Shown here: positions 36,505 to 49,033 of the stretch, piece after piece | Layout of the letters: every line of letters starts with the position of its first letter | Position numbering within the stretch: position 1 is the first letter of the stretch | From: Hyaloscypha bicolor E | Taxonomy: Eukaryota; Ascomycota; Leotiomycetes; Helotiales; Hyaloscyphaceae | Direction: 5' to 3' | Length of the DNA: 64,000 nt | Assembly: GCF_002865645.1 (NCBI RefSeq) | Contig: NW_020194515.1 | Coordinates: 372,001 to 436,000 of the forward strand | Notes under the pieces: generated by a model | Database searches by the model: none | The model's input: the letters and a program-made list of their open reading frames with translations, nothing else | What the model was told of the DNA's origin: nothing | Translations under genes and position numbers: made by a program

Positions 36505-38847
36505 TTAGACCTCAACAAGAGGTCGAACAGCGGGTGTATCCTGATTTTCAGCTTGAACACGCTCGCTGTTCTCGCCCGCAACTTCTGTGCTTCGTCCAAC
36601 TGCCTCGCCATCCGCATTTTCAGTAGCATTAGCCGCTTCTGCGGCTGCAATTTGGCGCTGTCTCTCTTCCTCAATGGCAGCAATTTCAAGCTCTCTAGCT
36701 CTGACATGTCGTTCACCCACTCCTGGGACTAGACTAGCAAGAAACAAGAGTAAAGAGTGCTCAGCCCGTCGTATTTGTGTGATTAGCCATCCTGCATTAG
36801 CTTGTCTGTGTTGGTCGAGTAGTCGTGCGGCAACCTCGGCCGGATCGAGTTCACCTGGCCGACGCCGTTGCTGTGGAACTTCATTTGCCGGCGGGGCTGC
36901 CGCACCAGGTTGTTGTGGGTCTGCGGCTGCCACTCTCCGTAGTTCCTCCCTCCGATTGAGCTCTCGAGCGTTTAAGGCGACGAAATTCTCAGGAGGGTTC
37001 TCAGGAGCGAGAGGTATCAGGCCTTCAAGATGCCTCCGAACAGGACCCCAAACCTGCTCGGCGACTCCATTAAAGATTCCCGTGTTGATAATGAATACGA
37101 CGAATGCAAGTCCGCTCACCATCAGCCACCTGGTCCAGCTAGGATTGCCGGCTGTAAAGAACCATACAAATCCAATCAAACGCACAACAAGCCAGAGAAG
37201 GGGCCCAACCCGTGCGGCCATCGCTCCGCCGCCCGGGTTAGCATGAGGAGCATTTATAGGCTCAAGTGGAGCACCGTCTTGCTGTTGGTGGTTGCGCCGA
37301 GCCCGTTGGGCAGGTCTGATACGATAATCTGCAGGGCCTACTGGTGCTCTTGCTTGGCCAAGACCTGTAGCAGGTGATTGATGGCGTCTCGAATGCTGGC
37401 GTGGGGTAAAGAAAGCTTCCGCGTTATTAACAAGCAGCGCTCGAGGTCCGGAAGGAGAGGATAAAATATAGACCACAGGTCCATTTGACGATTGGGGAAT
37501 AGAAGGGGCTAGTTGATGATTTGGATTCCAAGTTGGTAAAGTGGGGGGATTCGGAACTAATAAGGCTGGTGGGGAACTGCTTGTTGTAGCAGGGGTATTC
37601 ATTGATCCAGGCGTCCCCGGTCGAGTGATGCTCGGAGCAAATGGAGCTGAGCCCCCAGGTGGGACGGAGGAACTTCTTTGCATGTTGTTTCGCCCTCCTT
37701 GAGCGGCCATGAATCTGTCTGCATTTCGCAGGACTGCCTGAATATCCAGTGCAGGATTCACACCACCGTGTTGGTGATGATGATGGTGATGTGGTTGCGG
37801 TTGCGACTGTGCAATAGGGACAGTGGTAGTTGTCTCATTTACCGTCACATGCCATCTCTCTCCGTTGGGACCAACGCCTTCTCGAGTATACGTGGTCGTA
37901 TGATCGGGCCGGTGGATATTTGGGCTTGAGCGGCCAGACACCGATGGAGGAGCAGGGCCAAAGGTAGAAGGATTTCCACCGGTATCTTGTACACCTTGAC
38001 GACCGTCAGCGGCACGCTCCCTTTGCTGTTGGTTGATCAAATTTTGGAGTAAAGCAGGGGGAGCTGGAGGTTGGCGCAAGGGAGGTTGGAATATAGTTTG
38101 TGCTGCTGCTGGATTTTGTGGAGCAGGAGGCTGCTGGCTTGCAAAGAGAGATCCTGGTACGGCTTGTGTACGTGTTCTCTGATCAAGCAACCCCATTTCC
38201 TGATGCAACCGCTGAGTTTCCCGCTGCAACTGCTGAAGCCTCTGAGCCATGATATTCTGGATATGTTCAACTTGGTGTAGGACCTGATGCTGCTGCACAT
38301 GCTGAAAGCCGGGAAGAGGTTGCTGGGCATGCATACCATAAATCGGGTTTGTAGGCGTAGACTGGGGCCGTGGGAATTGTTGCGCAATAGGATTCAGATT
38401 CGGAGGTTGAGCGGGGGTAGCTGGAACTGGGACAGGAGTTCGAGTAGATGGACCTTCTGAGGCTGTAGGCCGAAGCACTAGATGTAGAGTTTGGGGTTCG
38501 GGATTGGCAAGCTAGATGCGTCAGTGATAGTGTTGACAGGAGGGAAATAGATTGGCTACCGTCTCTTGGCCAAAAATCTCCAACATCGTCTCTGTCTCTC
38601 TCGCAAGCATACGGCCTCGATGAATAAGCCGCTGGCTTTCATCGACCGGCTTCGAGGGCAGAGCATCTCGAATCTTTGCCTTCAACTGCTTGACTGTCGC
38701 TGTGGCGGGTAGCAGGGGAAAGCAGAGGGGACCAGTGACGCCAATGGAGGGCGAGATAATCTGAAGAGTGAAACTCAACGGCTCTAATCGCTCTTCATCT
38801 CTAGTCGGGGCATCGGATGCACCGGGTGCGCCAGCAGGTTCCGACAT
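36505..38847 (-). CDS. Ubiquitin-like-domain ER membrane protein, Usa1/HERP-like
   Basis: Two exons (38847–38560, 38511–36505) joined in phase across a 48-bp intron give about 764 aa. The N-terminal 110 residues form a ubiquitin-like fold (FTLQIISPSI, TATVKQLKAKIRDALPSKP, RLIHRGRMLARETETMLEIF, then across the splice LANPEPQTLHLVLRP). A long Gln/Pro-rich linker follows, with a histidine tract (HHHHHHQHGG). A hydrophobic hairpin near residues 530–585 (LLWLVVRLIGFVWFF; WLMVSGLAFVVFIINTGIF) gives two probable membrane spans, and an Arg/Ala/Glu-rich cytosolic tail closes the protein. This layout matches HERP and yeast Usa1, scaffolds of the Hrd1 ligase in ER-associated degradation. Assignment rests on architecture rather than high identity. 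The gene diverges from psd1. Confidence 0.72.
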
Positions 38848-39196
38848 TGTGATGACCGACACAAAGTGAAGTCAGTGGAGCTGTCTGGAGGGAAACCCCT
38901 TTGTCACAAGGGCATTTTGCGGTACGGGAAAGAAAATCAGAGCTAAGGAGGGAACGTCGGCAACATCTCAAACATAAAGGATGTTTGGAAAGCTGTTTGC
39001 TGTCCGTCTGAAGCTCCGTGGCTGATGAAAGGTGGTTCGTAGTTAACCCCTGTCAGGCGGTGACCCAATCCGGCTGTCGGCATTGGCAAAATCTGTGATG
39101 ACTAGCAAAAGCAACCACAATCGTCATATCAGACAGCTTCATCCATGACCGGCAAGTCTAGCACAAGCGTCCAAATTCCTTATCCTTCCCCTCAAA
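38848..39196. promoter_or_regulatory. Shared divergent promoter of the Usa1-like gene and psd1
   Basis: Only 349 bp separate the two start codons, so both promoters must fit here. No TATA box or known site stands out. Confidence 0.55.
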
Positions 39197-40995
39197 ATGG
39201 CTTCCCAGCCGTTGGCAACGTCAGTGGGACCTCGAATATTTGCTCAATCCCAGGTTCTACACCGACTACCCGTCCTCTTCTCGCGATCACAACAGCAATG
39301 TGCCTGTCGGTGCCATAGCTCACGACTGTTCTCTTCCTCGACAAAGCTATATCGTCAGCAGCCTAGCTACAAAGATTCCTTTGGCACACGACTACGGAAG
39401 GCCTTGGGTGAGACCAAGATAAAATGGTATCCCATACCGGTTGGCCTTGGAATAGGTTTTCTCGGTCTCGTCCAGTTCTACAAAGTCAATGAGCGGGAAA
39501 GATTAAGGCGAGAGGTGGAATGGGAAGATGAGGGATATGTGGCCACTACAAGTTCTGGTAGAGAGAGTAGGGAAGGAGGTCCAGGAGAGAGACCAAAGAG
39601 AAGAGAACGGATTAGGCCAAGTGGACCATGGTTCGTATTTTCTTTCAGAACAAGAGTAAAAGCGGCTGACAACAGCCAGGCAAGTTCAAGTTATGTCCAC
39701 CCTGCCTTTAAAGGCTATATCAAGACTATGGGGCAAGTTCAACGAACTCGAGATTCCATACTATTTACGAGTTCCTGGTTTCAAGTTATATTCTTTCATT
39801 TTCGGCGTAAAGTGCGACTCTCCTCACGACTCTGATTCCGTTTCTGAGCTAACCATAGTCTAGTCTCTCCGAAATATCAGAACCTGATCTTCATGTATAC
39901 CCAAATCTCGCATCTTTCTTTTATCGGACATTAAAACCCGGAGTTCGACCCCTTGATCTTAACCCGAATGCTCTGCTCTCTCCAGCTGATGGCCGAGTTC
40001 TTCAATTCGGGGCAATTGTAAGCGGAGAGGTAGAGCAAGTCAAAGGCATGACTTACAGTCTTGATGCTCTTCTTGGAACTAGTAAGCCTGGAACGTCACC
40101 CAATCCCTCAGATCCAGCAAAAATCTTCGCCTCCAAGGGCGACAACCATCAACAAAGTGTCGCCACTTACAAATATGGCGATGAAGATGTTATCAAACAA
40201 GATGAGGAATTTGCTCAGGTCAATGGCATCTCATATACACTTCCAAATCTGTTTTCCGGGCCACCACAAAAGAAATCCAAGAAAGCCCAAGATGCATCTA
40301 CAACACCAAAAGCCTCTTCGGAAGCTGAAGTTCGAGCAGATCTCGCCTTAGGAGAAAGGCCATGGTATTCTCGACTTACTTCAGAGCATCAAACCGCTTT
40401 GTTCTACGTAGTTGTCTATCTTGCACCTGGCGATTACCATCGCTTTCACTCGCCGTGTTCCTGGGTTGCAGAGAAGCGTCGGCACTTTGCAGGAGAGTTG
40501 TACTCTGTATCGCCTTACCTCCAAAGAACTTTACCCGGACTTTTTACTTTGAATGAGCGAGTTGTGCTGCTAGGAAGATGGCGATGGGGTTTCTTTTCGT
40601 TCACCCCTGTCGGAGCAACCAATGTTGGCTCCATCAAGGTCAATTTCGATCGAGAGCTTCGGACGAATTCTTTGACGACGGACACTGCGGCTGACCGAGC
40701 AGCCGAGGAGGCAGCGAAGCGCGGAGAGCCATATAGTGGCTTTGCTGAAGCTTCTTATGAGGCAGCAAGCCCAATTCTACATGGTCATGCTTTAAAGAGA
40801 GGCGAGGAGATGGGCGGCTTTCAGTTAGGGAGCACTGTTGTGTTAGTCTTCGAAGCACCAAAGGGACGAAGACCAAGTCTCGACGAAGGCTGGATGGGTG
40901 AGAAGACGAAGAGAAAAGGCGGATGGAATTGGAATGTGGAGAAAGGTCAGAAAGTCAAGATGGGCCAAGCGCTTGGATGGGTTGACGAATCATGA
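39197..40995 (+). CDS. psd1: Phosphatidylserine decarboxylase, mitochondrial
   Basis: Three exons (39197–39630, 39680–39806, 39859–40995), with introns of 49 and 52 bp, give about 565 aa. An Arg/Ser-rich mitochondrial presequence is followed by one inner-membrane span at residues 79–96 (PIPVGLGIGFLGLVQFYK). The short second exon supplies the conserved QVQVMSTLPLKAISRLWG segment. Catalytic-domain landmarks are LLSPADGRVLQFG, a His-rich PGDYHRFHSP, and LGST at residues 510–513, where the proenzyme cuts itself to form the pyruvoyl group. The enzyme makes phosphatidylethanolamine from phosphatidylserine at the inner mitochondrial membrane. A Lys/Ser-rich insertion of roughly 70 residues sits between the ADGR and PGDYHRFHSP segments. 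Identity is firm. Confidence 0.95.
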
Positions 40996-41664
40996 AAGCT
41001 ATCATTTGAATATACAGACGTTTGTGCATACATATGTTGTGAATGGGAATCAGATCAAGCTCCGTCTCGAACTCGGAAGATAGGTCCAGAAGTGTAACCA
41101 ACGAGGTACCCGGAAGGTGTATAAGTCTACTTCGGATTTAAATTGAGAGAGAGACAACGGATATGGTAGGAGGAAAGTCACGGGAATGGTGTTATATGAG
41201 AAGGTTGGGCTTGGGAAGTCGAACCAGTTTGAGGTTTTGGCGAGTGATGAGCAGCGAGATAAATCAATCATGTCACTGAATAAGTATGGACAATCCTGGG
41301 AACACGTTTTTCTTACTTACCCGAGAGGGTTTAATAGTAAAGCTTTGAAGTGAGGTTCTTGTGCTTTAGCCCTAAAACCAGCGTTCTTAAATAGAGATGG
41401 TAATGAGTAAGTGATGTGTAGAATCCCCGAGCTCAGAGAAATCACATCTTCAACTTCCGGACGATGTCATCGCACCAGACAGAGCCTTTGGAACATCGTA
41501 GCGATGTGCAACAGATCCTGCGACCCTGTGATTCGTTGTCTTTCATCATCCAAAAGTGCTTGACACATAAAGTATGCCAGAAGAGCACCCGAATGCAACC
41601 ACGAGCTTCTTCCATATGGTGACTCATCACGTGATTATTTATTCATATTTACATATAGATCAGA
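40996..41664. other. Convergent 3' intergenic region
   Basis: About 670 bp between psd1 and vps3, which converge. Nothing recognisable. Confidence 0.4.
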
Positions 41665-44600
41665 TCAGCTCTCAGCTTCGATTGAAGGCCCGGCGGCATC
41701 GATCTCCTCAATCAGGCTCGCCGTGACCTTCAAGTTCTCTGCGCCGCTCAGGGCTTTCGCGATCATAGTTTCACTACGCTCTCTTACAATCCGCCTCAGA
41801 GCGCTGACCAAGAAGCCAGAAACAAGCTCCACCGACCAGGAATCGGGAATCAACCTAAGGACGTACCCGACGTCAAACCAGCTGCCGAACCTTTCGAGTA
41901 GGCTGCTTGTCTGCTCAATACGATTGCTGACATCTTCAATCTGCAGAAATTCTGCTAGTAAGAAGTTGAAGAGCTTCGCTTGCTGTTCATGACTTGGAAG
42001 GCTTTCCCGAGCCATGGTTCCAGAGATGATGGGATGGTAGATGCTTGAACCATCTCGCAAACAATAACTAATGGCTGTGTCATAATCACCGAGGCCATGA
42101 GTTAAAAGCTTGAGAGCTTCTTCGTGCTGACCTTGCCGACCATCAAGAATGATTACTTCGGGAACAAGTTCCCGAGTATATGGTGCGATTCTGGCGAGGA
42201 TGGCAGCAACATCATACTCCGAGGCTGTTCCTTGACTACCTCCAAGCAATTGAAGAAGCCGGAGGCGGCTGTGCCACCACTCCTCATCGACCATATTGTC
42301 AGTGATGAACTGTCGATAGGTAGGTTTCGGAGGACGCAGTGCTCGATACGATTCGTACGTCTGCGCTAAGATTTCCCTCGCCTCTTTCGATTCTTCGACC
42401 TTGGTCATAACAATATCCAAGTAGTAAGCGATAAGCTCATTGATGTATTCGGCGTGACTTTTGTCGAAAACAAGATATTCCAAGTAGTCCTTGACAGCGC
42501 CAGGAGCTCCTTCACGTAGGATTCGGACAACTTGGGCTGGCTGAAACTTGACCAAGCTTCGATCTTCAGCGAAGACTTGCACGCCCAGTCTGGGATTCCG
42601 AGTAGCTAACCACACGCCATATTCCTCTATCAAGGCAGAGTTGCGAATTTTAGCAAGATATGATCGCACTCTCTGCTCTCCGTCGCCTAAGTCTCCTCCC
42701 TCATCAGTCTCTCCTTCAATTATTCGGCGCCATGTTGCCAGAACTTCCCCGGCCATTTTACGACTTTGATAAAGATGGCTCAAGGGATAGAGGCGGTGAT
42801 GAGATTCGAGCAGAGAAATAGCCCTCTCGAAGCAATCAACTCCACCATCAACTAGCGCATAAAGATCAATTCTGACCGAATTTTCTTTGGGCCCATTAGG
42901 AGAGGAAGATTGGTCAAGTTGGAGAAGGACGATCAGCAAGGCGGCATCCACGCTTTTGAACACCTCGTTTTCGTTTGCAATGCTGCCAAAGCCCTTCCTC
43001 TTCCGCCAAGCAGTGAGAAATCTTCGTAAGAAATGTAGGATATGGTCAGACATAACGCTGTCTGCCATCACCTCTGGATTATCTGTTGGAATGCTATTCG
43101 TGATGAAGCCGTCCGCCACATCTTTGACTCCTCCATGAATCCAGATGCCTGTTCTCCCTTCGAGGATCTCGTTTCGAAGATATGGGACGAGGGCGAGAAT
43201 GACACGAGGGTCAAGACCACCTTCGAGCAGCGCGTCTTCAGTGATTCTATATTCAAGTTCTGAGAGTGGGCTTGCGAGGGCGTCTAATCCACTCAAAAAC
43301 AGCAGCAAACCAGCTCGCTGTCTGATATACCCCAGCGTGAGAAATTCGGTCTCGGTCTTGGCCTCGCGACCTCTTATTGAGTTGATCAACTCGACCAATT
43401 TCCGGCGATCAAGTGAAGGATATGTTTGGACGTTGGGGATTCGAGGAGCAATCACTGCCGAGATAATTGAATCCAAACGCAATGCCAGAGGGTTCCTGAC
43501 CGCCCACCAAATGCTCTTTCCAGACCATGCAACTAAGTGAGTCCGACAATGGCCCAGTCTTTGAGCAAACTGCAATTCTTCTTCATTTCGATGTTCCTCC
43601 CAGCCTTCCGGAAGAGAATCACTGCTTTCAAATAGTTTTCTCTCACCGGAAACACGCTCTAACGACATTGCAGTGCGAGAGTCAACGCTGTGCAGGGACA
43701 GGATAGAGGCATCCATTGACCTAATCGCGAAAGGTTGAAAGCGTTTCAAGCGCAGCCTGTCCACAACTTCGTCGAAATAGATATCTCCTAAATCGACAAC
43801 GGAGCGGAGCCCAATTCTCGCCGTCTGTTCTGCTTCATTTGGTGATGGTATTTCTAGCCAAAACTTTTCTGTTTCTGCTTCACCAGGGTCCAGGTCCCAT
43901 CGTTGAACTTCAATACCGTACCGCTGTTCCTCCATAAAATCTCTGGCCATGGAGGCGAGAACAAATCCTTCTTCCTCGCCATCCATAGTAGTGGGAGTCG
44001 GATCCACTCCGACTCCACGTCCATCTACCACTAGCTCGTCAGGATATTTGTCAAATTCTAACGTTGATCGTGTGGGATCTCCATCAAGGTTGACAAACAT
44101 GCCAACTCCTGGATCTCGTGGTCCAGTGCCAGTGACAAGCAGAAACTCTTGAGGAGTGGGAGATACTATATGGGGCTTCAGGTATACCGGAGCAGATGTA
44201 GGAACAGAACCTGGCGGCGGCGCTTCAGTCGTTGCTGAGACCGTTGGTGGGATTGGAAGTGGTTTGTTAGCATTCTGACCAGAATTCAAGTCCCATTGTG
44301 CCGCATGAAGGGTTGCCACAGCTGGAGAAGGAGAACGCTCTCGAAATATTCCTTCCGGAGTTTCGCGACCAGATCTTTCATCATTGCCTCCAGCTGGTCC
44401 ATGTCTCCGGGACCCACCACTCATGAACGCACCTAGGCTGGTGCTGCGGCCATGTCCTCGGTCATCGGAAAGCCCTGCGGGATAACCTTGAGCTGAAGAT
44501 GTGCTTCGTGAGAGCCCACCAGCAGAGTTTCCGGATATATCTTCGATGTGGCCACCAACGTTGCCCGACGGAGAGTCATCCAAGGAGGAGATTGGGAATA

Positions 44601-45406
44601 GGGGTATCTTTTGCAGACGGTCGACATCGAGAAGCGCGTACGAACGAGCATCAGCTACACAGGCAAACGAATCACGACGGACAGATATCATGCTCCCCGG
44701 GAAGTCAATCACCTTTGTATAGTTAGCTTGAGCTTAGCGATATTATATGATATATTTACACTTACTCTGAGTCCGCGAGGGTCTTCGCTGATCTTTATGA
44801 CCCGTATCCTCTTATTCTGAGACGCCAATACTGTCACAGCGGGGCTTTTGCCATCCTGTTCAGCTCCACGCGGATCTAGATTGAGATCTATGCCACCAAT
44901 CCAATTGCACTGTCGAATTTGTGTCGTCCCAAAAACTGGACTGAGTTCTGGCAGGGAGTAGAAAGTGACAGTCCAATTGCATAATATGCAAGCTTTATTG
45001 ACTTTGGGGAGAAGGAGTATCTGCTGGACACCTGGCCGCGCTGAGGTTGGAGGCTCGTGAAAGGCTGGGGGAAGTCTTGACGCTAGGATATACGAGGGCT
45101 TCGCAGATGCATCTTCGGGGTCTGGAGGGATTTGGAAGAAGTGGAGGATTTCAGATGCAGATGTACCAACATAGAGGTTCCGGTCTGGGTATGGTCAGCT
45201 TGGCTTGCATTGCACGTAACAGAGACCATTTGCACTCTGTATTACATACCAAGGAACTCTACACAATTGATTTCAATATCATCTCTGTCTCCGTCTGCGG
45301 ACAATGGCAGATCCTCAAGCAGGCTTCGCAGGACAAATGGACCGATTTCTGGGGCTGGGCGCTTCCTCTTCCTCGACGTCGGTTCCTCCGGATCCCGTGG
45401 CCCCAT
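41665..45406 (-). CDS. vps3: CORVET subunit Vps3 (CNH and Vps39 domains)
   Basis: Three exons (45406–45250, 45184–44766, 44712–41665), with introns of 65 and 53 bp, give about 1207 aa. The N-terminus is basic and acidic (SRKRKRPAPEIGPFVLRSLL), followed by a citron-homology beta-propeller (INCVEFL|DRNLYVGTSASEILHFF, NWTVTFYSLPELSPVFG, CNWIGGIDLNL, SVRRDSFACVADARSYALLD). A Ser/Gly/Pro-rich insertion splits the propeller near residues 234–375. The rest is alpha-solenoid with the two Vps39-type domains. CORVET tethers early endosomes through the Rab5 GTPase Vps21. The alternative is the HOPS subunit Vps39/Vam6, but the N-terminus and the large insertion fit the Vps3 branch better. An in-frame stop upstream fixes ATG 45406 as the first start. 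Confidence 0.8.
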
Positions 45407-45668
45407 TTTGAAGCAATTCGTGCTCAAGCTATCATCGTCGCATATCTCAGGTCAGCTGCCCACGCAATTAGACGTCTCCGGGGCGAGGTTATGGTGGGTT
45501 AGAGAGCACAGCAGGCTACCATTTCGGAAGACGAGGCAGGGATCTGAAAGGATTTGAACAAACAAAGCAAACATCAATCAGAGCAGGCTTTGATCATCCA
45601 ATAGTTCTAACTCAAGTTCATCCACCACACTTGAATTCAGGAACAAACTTTCAAAATTGCCTTGCAAT

Positions 45669-47401
45669 TTAGATGGGAAACTCCTTCCCCTTTCCAGACC
45701 TCTTTTCCATCTCCCCAAACCCCTTCACGAATGCCTCTACTGTAGAAACTGATCCATCATCCATCCGTCTTTCTGCCTCCCCATCGCCAACCATTTCCTC
45801 CTCCTGCATGCGTGCGATCGATCTTCTTCTCATCTCTTCCTCCGTCCCCATACGCTTTTGGATCAACAGTTCTATGGCCACTTTTCCTTGCTCCTTTGCT
45901 CGAATGCACTGCCTCAGCACTCCAATCTCCGCTCCTCTGCCTTTCCTCCACAACGGTTGGTGTCCGCGGCGGCCTCGAGTCCACTTGCCAATTATCCCGC
46001 TGTGCATCGGCGAGTCATCTTTGGAGAGTCGAAATTTATGCATTCAGGACGTTTTCTCGTTCTTCGGCTTCGTGTAAGAATTCGCGGGTAGTGCTTCCGT
46101 GGAGACGACTCTCCCGCGTTATTTCGCGCATAAATGAGATTGAAGTATCAGAGGAACTACTAGATAACACGTTGCTTGATGACTCTCTACTTGAAATAGG
46201 ATAGAGAAGATGGTCAGTCCATGGTGCATAGCGCCATGCATTGCCATGCCGGCGAGGAAGAAGAGACGGCTTGCGTTCAGAAGGAGTCTGAGGAGCCTTT
46301 TCTGAGGGTGATTCAATGACACCGCCACGGAGGACCACCAGTTAACGGGAGGGGTGCTTGGTCTTGCGGCTGGCGAAGGGAAATATTGATTTGGGAGTCT
46401 GCTTAACAGGTGGGTGTGGTCTTTCATTTTTGTCATTGAGCAATTTGATAAGCTCTCTTCGCGCCTCTTTGGGCAAATTCTTGATCGTACTCCTGTTGTC
46501 ATTTGCTTCAGGTGAAGCTGTTCCTACATTGGCTGCTGACGAGCAAGCCTTGTTTTTGAGCACTTTCTTACCTTTGGGGAAATAGACGACCTAATAGTCA
46601 ATTGTTGACCCTTTATCGAAGAAACCGAACTTCATCCTGTAAAAAGAGCATGAGCTTGTCTGGCTCCTGATATTTTAGGGGCTTATTCTGGAGATACCAG
46701 TCTTCATAGATACTTTCGATATTGAGAGAGCTTCTAGATATTGTTAGTGGACTCACTAATTGATGGGAGGAGAGATATTTGTGATTTCTTACCTCGGCGT
46801 CGCATCTCTCAATTGAATAACTTCTATGTCACTTGGCGCCTCGACCATAACAATCTCATTCAGAGATTCAGTATCGTTCGGCTCATCTTGCTACCGATCT
46901 TTGGTATCTCCTGTGATGTCCCTAGAGATAACGATAACCTCTCGTTCCTCTTCTTTGTTCAAGCAGGAAGGTAAGTTGTCATTACCATCAGAAGAATCGT
47001 TCAAAGTGGGTTCTGGACCGCTGTCTGCTAATTCGTTAAAATGCAATGGAAAGTTGACAGCCTCGTTCTCAGTCCTCTCCCTATCTTTCTTTTCCTTCAT
47101 CAACTTTCGTGAGCCCTTCTGGACGGAGTCTAAGAACCAATGCAGGAAGCTGGCACATAAAAAGTTGACGGTAGACCTCAGGTAATCCTCCGGTTTCCAG
47201 CCTGCGCAAACTCAGTCTGGTCAGGCGCCTTCTCACAAGACAGCAATTACTTGCCAAAACCGTAAGTTTGAAAGAGGTTCGAACACAAGGTCGAGTTCCT
47301 AGGCGTGCTTTGTCAGCCAATTTCAGTAGCCATACGCTCGAACCCTTTCCACGCGTACGGTTTTGGAGAGTAGTAGCGTCTGGGTCTTGCCCAGAGCTCA
47401 C
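45669..47401 (-). pseudogene. Decayed gene of unknown function, several stops and frameshifts
   Basis: Protein-like sequence runs along the minus strand but cannot be read through. From the 5' side: an open piece from 47401 with no ATG; a plausible 49-bp intron; a segment with FLCASFLHWFLDSVQKG and KLMKEKKDRERTENE; a TAG at 46893–46891; continued coding-like sequence (NDTESLNEIVMVEAPSDIEV); a 59-bp intron (46792–46734); a segment IYEDWYLQNKPLKYQEPDKL; a one-base frameshift near 46620; a TAG at 46593–46591; more open frame (LPKEARRELIKLLNDKNERP); a TAA at 46344–46342; and a second frameshift near 46040 before a Glu/Arg-rich C-terminus ending at 45669. All three stops are one C-to-T change from CAG or CAA, as repeat-induced point mutation or ordinary decay would produce. 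Very short introns could remove some stops, but not the whole set easily. The family is not recognised. Confidence 0.6.
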
Positions 47402-49033
47402 TCTTGACTTGTTTAGTTATAACTTCAAATTCGCTTTGCTTGAATAAGAATTAGAACTTAAGATACAAATATCTAGATTGAACTTAGCACACTTGGAGTC
47501 AATGGGTAATTTTGTGTGATAATGTTCAGGACTCCCGTGTATTGACAATTTACGAGGCTGGGCCCGTGTTGTGTCGTCACATGACCTCTGAGCGCGGCAC
47601 CCTGTATCTTAGTCTCGAGCTCCCCGCTCCTTCTTCTCTCATTAGACGTAATACAACCACACACCCAATACAGCTATTTTCCACTGAGAACACCAACTCT
47701 AGGGTCGTGATAGCCCGAAAGTCGGGGTTTCCAGGCTAATTTTATCGCTTAATTTTCCCTCAAATTTCAATCACAGTTCTAAATCGAATACTACTGAAGC
47801 ATAACGTAATAATAGCTTTCAAAAGTTTATAATCTTCGAGGAATATATTTGGTTCCAGCTTTATTTTAATTAGAAAGCCAATGCTCGAATAAGTAAGAAT
47901 TAAGAAAGTTCAAAATTCCTTTAGGATACTGTAAGCCTAAAAAACACAGACTTATGAGAGGGAGCAGGCTTGTTAGTTAGGGAGCCCCTGAATATCGCCA
48001 AAGTACTGCAGGACATTTATCCCTTATATTTTGGTGTATAATGCTCACTTGCATATGGGGTACAGTTTGGCCATGATAGTCGAGCTTAAGGTTAATTATC
48101 ATTATTTAACCTGGGGAGATACACGAAAAGGGATGGTCTACGCCAGCCCCAGGCTAGCCTAGCAAGACCTCCTTTGGGTCTCCAGGCCTTCCGCCTCGGG
48201 AGAAAGCCCGAAAACTCCCCTTCTGAATCTCAATTCTGATATCGCTCCTCCAAGAAGAGTAGTTTAACGTCCAAGGACGGACTAGGGCCTTAGACGTTGA
48301 CACTTGAAGGAAGAGGGACAGAAACCATTCCACCAAGGTCTCTTTCGTCTGCAAACACGCTATATATAACCTCCATGCCTCAAATGCCTCTATAGCCTAA
48401 GCCTCTTGACAATACAAATAAACCCAAGTGCGAAATGCCCGTTAGAATGTGTCCACGATATCTCCCCACCACGGCTAAAGGTACGCGTTATCAGCGCGCA
48501 AAGGGTCGGACGTCCTTCGTTGAATGAATGGAATAATGTGCCGATTTCATATGAAGTCTCAGTCGATTAGAGACGGGCGGGCGTATCTTGTCGACAACAA
48601 ACGATAGAAGAGACGCGTATCTCGAGTCGAGGGGAGGAGTCGATTCGATTCAGAGAGGTGGCGGCGGTGAAGGAGGAGATTCGATCATTGTCGCCAGTTC
48701 GGGACTCAATCCTAGCCCTGTACTTCTCCAAAGAGATAGAATGATCGGTGGACCGATTACTACAGGTTAACAGACCGCACCACGAGGAGGTGTTGAGTCG
48801 TCGCGGTCCATTTAGCCATGATATTCAATGGCATTGGTCCTACAATTTGGAAATACTAAGCTATGGTGATAAGAACAGGGTCATCAGTCGTTGGTCAGCC
48901 GTCAGCAAACCAAAACACATACGCTCGCAAATTCGCTCGCAAATTCGGCGCAAAGACAACTTCCAAGAAAAGCATTTAGAAACATGCAAAGAACGTCCAG
49001 TATCATAAGGAATCTCGTTGCTCGTGCCAGTTA
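47402..49033. other. AT-rich intergenic stretch
   Basis: About 1.6 kb without a supported gene. The sequence from about 47740 to 48110 is strikingly AT-rich compared with its surroundings. From 48120 it becomes more mixed, with pyrimidine-rich and CCT/AGG-rich parts. It may be an old transposon relic weathered by C-to-T mutation, but no terminal repeats or transposase motifs were seen. Confidence 0.45.

Noticed and set aside
41665..45406. Calling this gene Vps39/Vam6 (HOPS)
   Set aside because: The N-terminus and the long Ser/Gly insertion in the propeller fit the Vps3 branch better; kept only as an alternative.
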